Below are positions 1-8,063 of a stretch of 64,000 bases of DNA, piece after piece (the stretch's first letter is position 1; each line of letters starts with the position of its first letter). The position numbers were made by a program, and so were the translations under genes. Origin of the DNA: Rhodobiaceae bacterium. Lineage in GTDB: Bacteria > Pseudomonadota > Alphaproteobacteria > Parvibaculales > Parvibaculaceae. The notes under the pieces were generated by a model, which did not search any database, was not told the DNA's origin, and was given only the letters and a program-made list of their open reading frames with translations. The stretch lies in NCBI GenBank assembly GCA_021404525.1, contig JAAWWE010000016.1, positions 1 through 64,000 on the forward strand, written 5' to 3'.

Positions 1-187
1 CGAACCCCTCCGGGCCCGCATCCTTCAAGAGGACCATGCGCACGTCGGGCAGGCCTGACGCGTCTGCTGTCGCCAGCGCCATGGCATTGGGGTCATTTGG
101 CTCGGATTTCCCCGCCTCTGCCATCCACTCTTCAAAGAGAATGAACGGGTCTGTGCCGGTAATTGTTTCTACGTCTGTGTCCGCCAT
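1..187 (-). CDS. pdxH: Pyridoxamine 5'-phosphate oxidase, N-terminal part (runs off the window)
   Basis: Only the first 62 codons are present. The reading starts [20 protein letters not shown] and continues with a [11 protein letters not shown] segment and a VRMVLLK segment, which is the usual N-terminus of PdxH, the FMN enzyme that oxidises pyridoxamine or pyridoxine 5'-phosphate to pyridoxal 5'-phosphate in the cytoplasm. I chose the ATG at 187 because GAGGA lies five bases upstream. An in-frame ATG at 199 is the alternative. The gene is divergent from the SEL1 gene, and the bases from about 200 to 319 would hold both promoters. A different PNPOx-fold gene is at 41457-42080, but this copy carries the classical PdxH N-terminal signature. 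Confidence 0.85.
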   Translation of the reverse strand, partial: MADTDVETITGTDPFILFEEWMAEAGKSEPNDPNAMALATADASGLPDVRMVLLKDAGPEGF

Positions 188-319
188 TGCGGTCCTCATT
201 TCTTGCCGCTTCTCAAGAGAGTGTTTCGAGCCTTATTTTGGCCCTGCGGATCCTCTTATATAGTCGTCTCTTAAAGCTGTCCCAGATTCGATACCACGTA
301 ACGCGAGAGCAGAACGCAG

Positions 320-539
320 ATGACTTTCACTCGCACATGCCAGTTTGCGATCGCAGCTCTCACCTTGCTATCGACTGTTGCAAATGATGGATTTGCAGCA
401 GAGACCAACCAAGCTGCCACTGTCGTTTCCCAGGATGATTTGGCTGGGAACCAATTGGAGTTCGAAAAAGGCGTCGCGGCATACGATGACGAAGGAAAAG
501 CTAAATATTTTGTTTTTCACAAGGCGGGAGCCAGACGAG
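320..539 (+). other. Out-of-frame signal-peptide leader of the SEL1 gene
   Basis: From the ATG at 320 the reading gives a secretion signal (MTFTRTCQFAIAALTLLSTV, then an A-A cleavage region) followed by a segment ending FEKGVAAYDDE. That is the typical start of an exported SEL1-repeat protein. The matching downstream repeat, GDYSAAYAVW, is in another frame. A stretch at 493-538 (46 bases, bounded by GACGA at 488-492 and 534-538) separates the halves. Removing it restores one frame through AYDDEMGDYSAAY. The first 30 bases of the stretch hold 23 A or T, unlike the flanks. As the sequence stands, the leader frame runs on to a stop at 659-661. Confidence 0.6.
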
Positions 540-1289
540 ATGGGCGATTATTCTGCCGCCTACGCGGTATGGCTGCCGCTCGCGAAAGCGGGCGACATCG
601 CAGCCCAGCGCAACGTGGCGCATATGCTCCGCCGCGGGCAGGGTGTGGCGCAAAACCCTGAGCGGGCGTTATGGTTTTATGAACGTGCTGCAAGCGCAGG
701 ATTGGCAAGTGCGGCGCTCAACGCTGGCATGATGCGCATTGCGCCAGACACCTCCTATCGTGACCTCGAGAAAGGTGCGGAATGGCTCAATCTTGCTGCC
801 GCTGGCGGAAGCCCTGAGGCTATGTGGGAACTTGGTCGTCTGATTGAGGACAGCTCCAAAAGCACCCCTTCAGATCTTGAAGCTGCAGAGGCCCTTATTC
901 GACGTGCGGCCGAGCTCGGCCACCGAGAAGCTCAACACCGTGTCGCCGACAGCGATAATCGAACGCCTGCCGCAGCACCCGCAAACCCGAGCAAGTCCAT
1001 TTCGCCTATCTCTGCAGCCTCCCCCACACTTGTCACGCCAGAGCAGGGGGCGCGGTTTATGCAAGGGGTCTATCTGTTCGACGCGGGTGATTTCCTGGCG
1101 GCGGCCGAAACTTGGCGGCCGCTGGCGGATGATGGGGTCGTCGAGGCCCAATATCGCCTGGGCCGGCTTTATCGCTTTGGCCTTGGCGTGACACCCGATG
1201 TGACGCTTGCGCGGAAATGGCTCTCTGCAGCCGCGGCCCAGGGGCACGAAAAAGCAGCAAAAACACTCGAAATTCTCCCCGATCCTTAA
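540..1289 (+). CDS. SEL1-repeat (TPR-like) protein, 5' end disrupted
   Basis: The body encodes several SEL1 repeats, recognisable as A-x-x-W-x-x-x-A-A-x-x-G units: a first block after GDYSAAYAVW, then ALWFYERAASAG, AEWLNLAAAGG, AEALIRRAAELGH and, after a Pro/Ala/Ser-rich linker, ARKWLSAAAAQGHEKAA near the C-terminus. SEL1 proteins are helical scaffolds, often exported. The natural start is probably the ATG at 320 with a signal peptide, but that reading is out of frame (see the leader entry). Translation could begin at the ATG at 540, or at TTG 345 in the same frame, giving a protein with no signal peptide. The gene is therefore either a recent pseudogene or affected by a sequence error. Confidence 0.6.
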   Translation: MGDYSAAYAVWLPLAKAGDIAAQRNVAHMLRRGQGVAQNPERALWFYERAASAGLASAALNAGMMRIAPDTSYRDLEKGAEWLNLAAAGGSPEAMWELGRLIEDSSKSTPSDLEAAEALIRRAAELGHREAQHRVADSDNRTPAAAPANPSKSISPISAASPTLVTPEQGARFMQGVYLFDAGDFLAAAETWRPLADDGVVEAQYRLGRLYRFGLGVTPDVTLARKWLSAAAAQGHEKAAKTLEILPDP

Positions 1290-1318
1290 CGGTTTGGTAT
1301 TCGGGCCGCATTAAGTTT

Positions 1319-1342
1319 GATCATGCTTTTTTAACCATGATC
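1319..1342. promoter_or_regulatory. Inverted repeat upstream of the DnaJ-type gene
   Basis: GATCATG (1319-1325) and CATGATC (1336-1342) are perfect 7-base inverted repeats separated by ten bases that include six consecutive T. The element lies 30-53 bases after the SEL1 stop and about 70 bases before the J-protein start. It could be an operator, or a weak terminator-like hairpin. No known consensus was recognised. Confidence 0.3.
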
Positions 1343-1413
1343 GCAGAGTTTCTGAGGAAACACGGTGTTTTTAGGCCCCTGTCACCTCAGCAATCCCTGC
1401 CCGGCGGAGCTAT

Positions 1414-2388
1414 ATGCGCAATCCCTACCATGTGCTTGGTGTGTCACCGCAGGCTGGTCCTGACGAGATAAAATCTGCCTATCGGCGGTTGGCGAAGACC
1501 TATCATCCAGATTCCGGGTCTGGCGATCCTCACCAGAAAGAGCGCTTTCATGAGGTAACGGCCGCTTATGACCTTTTGAGCCGAAAAGCCAAAACCTCCG
1601 CGAGAAATGGTCCAACGAGGCGGCGCCATGCTGCCCGTGCAGCATCAGAGGACACGAACGGACAAAAAACACAGACTTCGGGCCAGCAACGTTCAACAAG
1701 CGCTTCTCGGCCCAAGATGGAGAGACCGGCAGAAGCGGATCCAAAAAGCGCCGCCACGGATCAGCTGAGTTCAGCCAAAACAGAGAAATCTCCTGCCTTT
1801 GCCGACATCCTCACCAATCTGAAGAGGGTGGGCCGCCGCGCACTTGGCGTATCGGGGTCGGACCATCAATACGAACTGAGCATCCCCTTTTTGGACGCTG
1901 TTGAAGGCACCAAACGGCGCCTCACACTGGACAGTGGGAAATCCTTGGACGTGCATATCCCGGCAGGTGTGGAAGATGGTCAGCAGATCCGCCTGCGGGG
2001 CCAGGGCGATGCCAGCCTGACCGGTCGCGACATGGGCGACGCTCTTGTCACCATCTCGGTTGCGCCCCACCCTACATTCCGACGCGAAGGGGCTGATATT
2101 CATATTGACGTGCCCGTTAGCCTGGCAGAGGCCGTGCTTGGTGCAAAAATCACCGTTCCGACGGTGGAGGGCGACGTGGCTGTGAGCGTCCCCGAAGGCT
2201 CAAATAGCGGCAGTGTGCTTCGTTTAAAGGGAAAAGGCCTTACGCACCCTCCCGGCGCACGAAAATTCGGTAAAGGCGATCAATTTGTCCATCTGACACT
2301 GGTCTTGCCGCCCAAACCTGACCAAGCCATCAAAGACTTTGCTGCGACGTGGGCACCAGGCCTCCAGCACGCGCCGCGCAAGACCTGA
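1414..2388 (+). CDS. DnaJ/CbpA-type co-chaperone (J domain plus C-terminal domains)
   Basis: The 324-residue protein has an N-terminal J domain (residues 3-60) with the invariant HPD tripeptide at 31-33, needed to stimulate DnaK ATPase. A low-complexity charged linker (about 65-145) follows, then the two beta-barrel substrate-binding domains of the DnaJ C-terminal type (about 148-310, with DVHIPAGVEDGQQIRLRGQG and the repeat-like VSVPEGSNSGSVLRLKGKG). The four CxxCxGxG zinc-finger motifs of DnaJ are absent, so it belongs with the CbpA-like class B proteins. It is cytoplasmic. fabI starts 134 bases downstream on the same strand. An ATG start at 1414 gives the J domain immediately. Confidence 0.88.
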   Translation: MRNPYHVLGVSPQAGPDEIKSAYRRLAKTYHPDSGSGDPHQKERFHEVTAAYDLLSRKAKTSARNGPTRRRHAARAASEDTNGQKTQTSGQQRSTSASRPKMERPAEADPKSAATDQLSSAKTEKSPAFADILTNLKRVGRRALGVSGSDHQYELSIPFLDAVEGTKRRLTLDSGKSLDVHIPAGVEDGQQIRLRGQGDASLTGRDMGDALVTISVAPHPTFRREGADIHIDVPVSLAEAVLGAKITVPTVEGDVAVSVPEGSNSGSVLRLKGKGLTHPPGARKFGKGDQFVHLTLVLPPKPDQAIKDFAATWAPGLQHAPRKT

Positions 2389-2522
2389 CCCATTTTGGAT
2401 CACACCTCTGTAATGGTCTGTAATACAAGCGGTTTTTCGGTCCTTTTCGCTAGACCGCTAAGGCCATTTGTGTAGGATGCCGCGCTAATGGGGGCAGGGA
2501 ATTCAACAAGATAGGGGGTCCC

Positions 2523-3335
2523 GTGACAGCATCCGGCGGTCTGATGAGCGGAAAAAAAGGGCTCATCATGGGAGTTGCAAACAACCGGTCGATTGCCTGG
2601 GGCATCGCGAAAGCCTGCGCCGAGCATGGCGCAGACGTGGCTTTCACCTATCAGGGTGAAGCGCTGGCGAAACGCGTGAAGCCGCTGGCCGAATCTGTTG
2701 GATCAGATCTCGTGCTTCCTTGCGATGTGACCGACGACGCTTCCATGGACGCTGTTTTCAAGACGCTTGAGGAAAAGTGGGGCAAGCTCGACTTCCTCGT
2801 GCACGCCATTGCCTATGCGGACAAGAGCTCGCTTGATGGTCGCTATCTCGACACTACAGCCGACCAATTTGCTCAGGCCATGACGATTTCCTGTCATTCA
2901 CTGGCTGCCGTTGCAAAGCGTGCCGAGCCGATGATGACTGATGGTGGATCCATTGCGACGCTCACCTATTACGGCGCTGAGAAGGTTATTCCCCACTACA
3001 ATGTGATGGGTGTCGCCAAGGCTGCTCTGGAAGCAAGTGTGCGCTACCTCGCGGTTGACCTCGGCCGGAACAATGTTCGCATCAATGCAATTTCTGCTGG
3101 TCCCATCAAAACGCTGGCCGCCGCTGGCATTGGTGATTTCCGCTATATCCTGAAATGGAATGAGCTGAACGCGCCGATGAAACGCACGGTGACAATTGAT
3201 GAGGTCGGCAAAACAGGTCTCTACCTGCTCTCTGATCTCGCATCAGGGGTCACTGGCGAAGTTCACCACGTAGATGCTGGCTATCATGTGGTCGGTATGA
3301 AGGCGGAAGATGCGCCAGACATGAGTATTGTCTGA
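2523..3335 (+). CDS. fabI: Enoyl-[acyl-carrier-protein] reductase (NADH)
   Basis: This 270-residue protein matches FabI, which reduces trans-2-enoyl-ACP in the last step of each fatty-acid elongation cycle. It shows the N-terminal GLIMGVANNRSIAWG nucleotide-binding motif and the FabI-type active site with Tyr159 and Lys166 (Y-x6-K), unlike the Y-x3-K of classical SDRs. The GTG at 2523 follows an AGGGGG ribosome site by four to five bases. An in-frame ATG at 2544 has no such site. It lies between the J-protein gene and aroC on the same strand, an arrangement seen in alphaproteobacteria. Confidence 0.95.
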   Translation: MTASGGLMSGKKGLIMGVANNRSIAWGIAKACAEHGADVAFTYQGEALAKRVKPLAESVGSDLVLPCDVTDDASMDAVFKTLEEKWGKLDFLVHAIAYADKSSLDGRYLDTTADQFAQAMTISCHSLAAVAKRAEPMMTDGGSIATLTYYGAEKVIPHYNVMGVAKAALEASVRYLAVDLGRNNVRINAISAGPIKTLAAAGIGDFRYILKWNELNAPMKRTVTIDEVGKTGLYLLSDLASGVTGEVHHVDAGYHVVGMKAEDAPDMSIV

Positions 3336-3408
3336 TTTCTGGGTCTTGTTTCCGTTTTCCGTGAATTTCAGCTAGAACCTCCTCACTTGGTTCAATGAGG
3401 CAGGACAT

Positions 3409-4503
3409 ATGTCACACAATAGTTTTGGCCATCTTTTTCGCGTGACCACGTGGGGCGAGTCCCACGGGCCCGCGCTTGGCTGTGTGATTGACGGCATGCC
3501 CTCTTTGGTGCCGATCACCGCCGAAGAGATACAGAGCTTCCTCGACAAACGTCGCCCGGGCCAGTCGCGCTTCACCACGCAACGCAAGGAACCAGATCAG
3601 GTGAAGATTCTCTCAGGGACCTTTCAGGACGAGAGCGGTCAGGAAGTGACGACCGGCACGCCGATTTCGCTGATGATTGAGAATGTCGATCAGCGGTCGA
3701 AAGATTATGGCGATATCAAAGAAACGTTTCGTCCCGGCCACGCTGACTTCACCTATGAAGCCAAATATGGCATTCGCGACTATCGCGGTGGCGGACGCCA
3801 GTCTGCCCGCGAAACAGCGGCCCGTGTCGCGGCGGGTGCTTTGGCACGCAAGGTTATGCCGGGTGTTGAGGTGCGCGGTGCCCTTGTTCAGATGGGTCCC
3901 CACAAAATCGACCGTACACGGTGGGATTGGGATGAAATCGATCAGAACCCTTTCTGGTGCCCTGACCCAATCGCGGCAAAGGAATGGGAAACCTATCTCG
4001 ACGGTGTGCGGAAAGCCGGTTCCAGCTGTGGCGCGGTGATTGAAGTGATCGCGAGCGGCGTTCCTGCCGGGCTCGGCGCACCGATCTATGGCAAGCTTGA
4101 TGCTGAGCTTGCGGGTGCGCTTATGAGCATCAATGCTGTCAAAGGGGTTGAGATTGGCGATGGATTTGCCGCTGCCGCGCTGACTGGTGAGGAAAATGCC
4201 GACGAAATGGGCATTGATGGCAATAAAGTGAGCTTCGGTGCCAATCATGCAGGCGGAATTCTGGGCGGCATCTCCAGCGGTCAGGACGTGGTCGCCCGGT
4301 TTGCAGTGAAACCCACCTCGTCTATCCTTACACCGCGTAAGTCAATTACCCGCTCCGGCGAGGAAACCGAAGTGATGACCAAAGGGCGGCACGATCCTTG
4401 CGTTGGTATTCGTGCGGTACCGGTTGGTGAGGCCATGATGGCCTGCGTTCTAGCCGACCACTTCCTCAGGCACCGCGGACAGAACGGCCAAAAGGAAAGC
4501 TAG
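3409..4503 (+). CDS. aroC: Chorismate synthase
   Basis: The 364-residue protein begins with the conserved [16 protein letters not shown] signature (His19 is the first catalytic histidine) and carries the second family signature [19 protein letters not shown] near residue 130 plus a C-terminal [18 protein letters not shown] segment. AroC converts 5-enolpyruvylshikimate-3-phosphate to chorismate using reduced FMN, the last common step of aromatic amino-acid synthesis. Its length is normal for the family. It follows fabI by 73 bases, and a small membrane-protein gene starts four bases after its stop, so the two are probably co-transcribed. Confidence 0.96.
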   Translation: MSHNSFGHLFRVTTWGESHGPALGCVIDGMPSLVPITAEEIQSFLDKRRPGQSRFTTQRKEPDQVKILSGTFQDESGQEVTTGTPISLMIENVDQRSKDYGDIKETFRPGHADFTYEAKYGIRDYRGGGRQSARETAARVAAGALARKVMPGVEVRGALVQMGPHKIDRTRWDWDEIDQNPFWCPDPIAAKEWETYLDGVRKAGSSCGAVIEVIASGVPAGLGAPIYGKLDAELAGALMSINAVKGVEIGDGFAAAALTGEENADEMGIDGNKVSFGANHAGGILGGISSGQDVVARFAVKPTSSILTPRKSITRSGEETEVMTKGRHDPCVGIRAVPVGEAMMACVLADHFLRHRGQNGQKES

Positions 4504-4507
4504 ACCC

Positions 4508-5029
4508 ATGACCGCCCCAGCACCCGTCTCCCCCCAGCCACTCATGGCCAGGTTCGATCAACGTAGTGGGGAGATGATGGTCTATGGGGGCGGCTTTTTT
4601 GGCCTCTTTGTGCTGAGTGTGGCGCTTGCCCGGGGTGACATTGCCCTCCTTGTAATCAGCCTGGCACTCTTTGCCGTGGCCTATCATTTCTGGCCTTTTG
4701 TGCGACGCAACTCACCTGCTGTGGTTGCAAGCTCCGCTGGTCTGATGATTACTGGGCTCGGCACGGTTTCTTGGGATGCCATCGTCAATGCCACCACTGT
4801 GGACAAGGCTGTTCGGACGATCCGCAATACAGAACTGCACCTGACGCTTGCCAAGTCGCTCGACAAAGCATTGGTTGAAGAGGATATGGGCGGTCTTCAG
4901 CGACGGCTGATGGTCCAGATCTGGCGCTATAACAAGGACACGCTGGTAATCCGGCTGGAGCCACTCGACGTCTCACCGGAGCCTATCCTGGAAGCTGTGC
5001 AGGCTTTCCTCAATCAAAGAGCGGGTTAG
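4508..5029 (+). CDS. Small membrane protein of unknown function
   Basis: This 173-residue protein is not recognised. After a Pro-rich N-terminus it has two adjacent hydrophobic stretches (about residues 26-42 and 44-60), a short weaker hydrophobic stretch near 70-85, and a soluble C-terminal part with mixed helix and strand character. It would sit in the inner membrane with the C-terminal domain on one side. It starts four bases after aroC and is probably translated from the same message. Its stop shares the four bases TTAG with the stop of the convergent methyltransferase gene. Confidence 0.7.
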   Translation: MTAPAPVSPQPLMARFDQRSGEMMVYGGGFFGLFVLSVALARGDIALLVISLALFAVAYHFWPFVRRNSPAVVASSAGLMITGLGTVSWDAIVNATTVDKAVRTIRNTELHLTLAKSLDKALVEEDMGGLQRRLMVQIWRYNKDTLVIRLEPLDVSPEPILEAVQAFLNQRAG

Positions 5030-6087
5030 ACCCTTTCAAACACTTCCATTTTGGTGAGGTAGCCCGTCTGTCCCTGGACGGGGCGCAGCCCTACTCGCGC
5101 GAACAATGCCTCAAAATCCTCTTCCAGATAGGTTGAGAAATAGGGCTCATGAAAGGCGACCGGGAAGAACTCCAGCAGGCTGTTGAAGGACGGCTGATCG
5201 TCTGTCTGCAGCGCGTCAACGAGAACAAACAGCCCGCCGGGTTTCAGGACACGGGCGATCTCTGCCGCCACCTGCATTCGGATTTTTGGCGGTAGTTCAT
5301 GAAACAAGTAGGTTGCTGTGACGATGTCCTGAGAGGATTTTTCCAAGGGCATGCGCTCGGCGGGTGCATTGATAAACTTCACCCGTCCCCATTTGGACAG
5401 AGCCCGCTTCGTTTTCCCGAGATAGTCCGGTGACAGATCAAGTGCTGTCACACCAGTGCGCGGCCAGTTGCGTTTCACCTCACGCAAAAAGCGTCCTGTC
5501 CCGCACGCAATATCTAGCAGGCTGACATCCCGTTGATCCTTGTCGCTCAGATATTCTGCGATCGGGACAAGTGCCTGGCGCCGCATGGCGTCTGCTGTAC
5601 CAGCGAAAAGCGTTTCCACCTGCGTGTCATAGAGATTGGCAGAATCTTCTGACAACCAGCCATCTGTCTGGAAGTGAAAGTTCTGTAGATAATATCGGGG
5701 AAACTCTCTGGCCTTCGAGCCAGTGTTTACTTCCGAATGGCGTCTGTCCATCCGGCGCTCATCGACCTTTTTGGCGTCCAGAAAAAAACGAATGGCTTTG
5801 TCGATCGGTTTTCGGGGGTCGGTTCCCACCTCCGGCGCCTTATAGACACCTGCTTCGATATTCTGATAGTCGCGCTCAAACAGTTCGCGGATCGAATTCA
5901 TAATATCGGGCAGTTTGGGGATCGGTGCGGTGGGCTTGAAGGGGACCTCACCCGGGCGCGTCACGGGTCCGCGGAGACGATTCACAGCTGCATAATGCCC
6001 TGCATACCAGGCCACACGGGCACCCTGTTCCGCCGCATATCGCAGCCTGGCGATCGGACGTGCTAAGGGACGCAGCATGTTGGTCAC
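5026..6087 (-). CDS. Class I SAM-dependent methyltransferase
   Basis: In this 353-residue protein the C-terminal two thirds form a Rossmann methyltransferase: motif I LLDIACGTGRF at 190-200, an acidic motif II (VTALDLS), then a segment with YLFHELP and VLKPGGLFVLVDAL typical of Methyltransf_11/25 enzymes. The first 180 residues are a family-specific extension whose basic N-terminus may be peripheral. The substrate cannot be read from the sequence. The VLKPGG element is also found in ubiquinone or menaquinone C-methylases and other small-molecule methyltransferases. The start overlaps the stop of the upstream RNA methyltransferase gene by four bases, so the two are translationally coupled. Confidence 0.8.
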   Translation of the reverse strand: MTNMLRPLARPIARLRYAAEQGARVAWYAGHYAAVNRLRGPVTRPGEVPFKPTAPIPKLPDIMNSIRELFERDYQNIEAGVYKAPEVGTDPRKPIDKAIRFFLDAKKVDERRMDRRHSEVNTGSKAREFPRYYLQNFHFQTDGWLSEDSANLYDTQVETLFAGTADAMRRQALVPIAEYLSDKDQRDVSLLDIACGTGRFLREVKRNWPRTGVTALDLSPDYLGKTKRALSKWGRVKFINAPAERMPLEKSSQDIVTATYLFHELPPKIRMQVAAEIARVLKPGGLFVLVDALQTDDQPSFNSLLEFFPVAFHEPYFSTYLEEDFEALFARVGLRPVQGQTGYLTKMEVFERV

Positions 6088-7328
6088 TCCCTTCTGAAAA
6101 TGCCTACCAGTTCAATATGGGGCGACCAGAGGAATTGGTCCAGAGGGGTGATTGATTCCAACCTGTAACCGCCATCGATCAATGTCCGCGCGTCCCTGGC
6201 AAATGTGGCTGGATTGCAGGATACAGAGGCGATGACCGGAACAGACGATGCCGCCAGAGCCTCGCATTGGGTGGCTGCGCCTGCCCTCGGCGGGTCAATC
6301 ACAGCGCCGTCAAAGCTGTTCAGCTCATCAGGCCGGAGCGGTCGTCGGGCCAGATCGCGACGCTCCACTGTGAGCGGTTTTAGCCCCATGCCCGGTCCTT
6401 GGCGGCGCACGGCCCGTTCCAAGGCTGCACATTGCGCTTTTGCGCCTTCGACCGCGTGGACTTTGTGGGTGGCCGCCAGCGCCAAAGAAAAAGTTCCACA
6501 ACCCGCAAACAGATCAATCACAGAGCCACAGTCTTTCAGCGCTTCTGTCACCATATTGACCATGGTTTCCTCACCGGTTTTTGTAGCCTGCAGGAACGCC
6601 CCTGGTGGGAGTGCGACCTCAATCCCTGCAAGATCCAAAACCGGCGGCCTGCGTTCAGCAAGAATATCTCCATCCCAGGTCAGGCGGGCGATATCGGCAT
6701 TCGCAGCTCCATCGGCGAGGGTTTGGCGCAAGGCCAGATCAGGATACGCTTTGCCTCCAGTGACAGACACATCCAGACCAGACGCGGTCGCTGTGACGCT
6801 CACACTTGCCTTACCCTTACGGGTCAAACCGGGTCCCACAAGCTCTCGCAAAGCAGGAATGGCAGATTCAATCTCAGGGGTTAGGATCGGACATGAAGCG
6901 ATATCGACAATCGTGTGCGTCGCCCGCTCAAAAAAGCCGAACCGAACCGTCTTGCGCGTGCGCATCGCCGCAAAGGTGGCGCGGCGGCGGGTACTTGGCG
7001 CACATGGAATGGTCTCTGTTACCGGAGCCTCTATCCTTTTGCTCTCGAGCGCGCGCACGACCTGATCCCTTTTCCAAACGAGATAGCTTGGTTCATTCTG
7101 GTGCTGAAGGGCGCATCCGCCGCAGGTGCCGAAGTGTGCACAGCCAGGTTCGATTCGGTCGGCTGAGGGTGTTACGATCTCTAAAAGGTCGCCGCGATCA
7201 TCGGTAATCTCTGCCCGCACTGTTTCTCCGGCAAGTGTCCGCGGGATGTATATGGGGCCGTCGTCAGTGCGGACCACGCCATCTCCCTGCGCACCAACAT
7301 GATCGATCGTGAAATTCGCGTCACTCAT
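6084..7328 (-). CDS. TrmA/RlmD-family RNA m5U methyltransferase
   Basis: In this 414-residue protein residues 1-55 look like a TRAM-type RNA-binding domain. Cys63, Cys69, Cys72 (C-x5-C-x2-C) and a later Cys near 149 match the [4Fe-4S] ligand set of the RlmD/RumA group. The SAM site VIDLFAGCGTFSLAL lies near 262-276, with DPPRAG downstream. The catalytic nucleophile is Cys371 in SVSCNPATFARD. These enzymes make 5-methyluridine in rRNA or tRNA. Which RNA is the target is uncertain, since alphaproteobacterial members are mostly annotated only at family level. It overlaps tlyA by four bases in an apparent RNA-modification operon. Confidence 0.88.
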   Translation of the reverse strand: MSDANFTIDHVGAQGDGVVRTDDGPIYIPRTLAGETVRAEITDDRGDLLEIVTPSADRIEPGCAHFGTCGGCALQHQNEPSYLVWKRDQVVRALESKRIEAPVTETIPCAPSTRRRATFAAMRTRKTVRFGFFERATHTIVDIASCPILTPEIESAIPALRELVGPGLTRKGKASVSVTATASGLDVSVTGGKAYPDLALRQTLADGAANADIARLTWDGDILAERRPPVLDLAGIEVALPPGAFLQATKTGEETMVNMVTEALKDCGSVIDLFAGCGTFSLALAATHKVHAVEGAKAQCAALERAVRRQGPGMGLKPLTVERRDLARRPLRPDELNSFDGAVIDPPRAGAATQCEALAASSVPVIASVSCNPATFARDARTLIDGGYRLESITPLDQFLWSPHIELVGIFRRE

Positions 7329-8059
7329 GGCTTCTCCGCATAGATCAGGAATTCCTTATTGCCGTCGCCGCCTTCGATCGGACTGTCGATGAGACCTTTG
7401 ACACTCCAGCCCACTTCCCGCTCAAGCCAATCTTCGATGCGTGTGCAGACCTCATCATGCAGCCGACCGTCTTTTACGATACCGCCCTTCCCTACCTTGC
7501 CGGGCCCAACCTCGAATTGAGGTTTTATCAGGGCGATCAGCTTGCAGCCCTTAGCAGCAAGGCTCAGCGGCACCGGCAGTGCTTTCTCCAAGCCAATAAA
7601 GCTTACATCGCTCACTATGAGATTGACCGGCTCCGAGATGTGATTTGCTGTCAGGTCTTTCGCATTTGTCTTTTCCAGGGTGATGACGCGGGCATCATCA
7701 GCAATTTCTGGTGCCAGCTGACCATGTCCTACATCAACCGCATAGACTTTTGCTGCCCCGTGCTGCAGCAAGACCTGTGTGAAGCCGCCGGTTGATGCGC
7801 CGATATCGAGTGCAACCGCCCCCTCTGCCCTCACCGAAAAGGCCTCTAGTGCGCCCACAAGCTTTAGTGCTGCACGCGAGACCCACTGGCCATCAGATCC
7901 TTCAAGAGCAAGCGCAGCACCTGGCCCAACTGACTGGGAGGCTTTAGAAGCTGGCGCGCCATCAATCCGCACGAAGCCCGCCTTGATCGCAGCCTGAGCC
8001 CTCGCACGGGTCGGCACAAGCCCTCGTTCGACCAGCGCGCGGTCCAGCCGCACATTCAT
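7325..8059 (-). CDS. tlyA: TlyA-type rRNA ribose 2'-O-methyltransferase / hemolysin A homologue
   Basis: The protein is 244 residues from the ATG at 8059. It has an S4 RNA-binding domain (residues 1-60, MNVRLDRALVERGLVPTRAR) followed by an FtsJ-like methyltransferase fold with the SAM motif ALDIGASTGGFT (83-94) and VSDVSFIGL. TlyA methylates cytidine 2'-OH in 16S and/or 23S rRNA. The frame is open upstream to 8125, but the S4 domain begins exactly at 8059, which also lies just after the dxs stop, so the shorter form is preferred. The neighbours dxs, ispA and xseB form a set commonly found together in alphaproteobacteria. Confidence 0.92.
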   Translation of the reverse strand: MNVRLDRALVERGLVPTRARAQAAIKAGFVRIDGAPASKASQSVGPGAALALEGSDGQWVSRAALKLVGALEAFSVRAEGAVALDIGASTGGFTQVLLQHGAAKVYAVDVGHGQLAPEIADDARVITLEKTNAKDLTANHISEPVNLIVSDVSFIGLEKALPVPLSLAAKGCKLIALIKPQFEVGPGKVGKGGIVKDGRLHDEVCTRIEDWLEREVGWSVKGLIDSPIEGGDGNKEFLIYAEKP

Positions 8060-8063
8060 GGGC

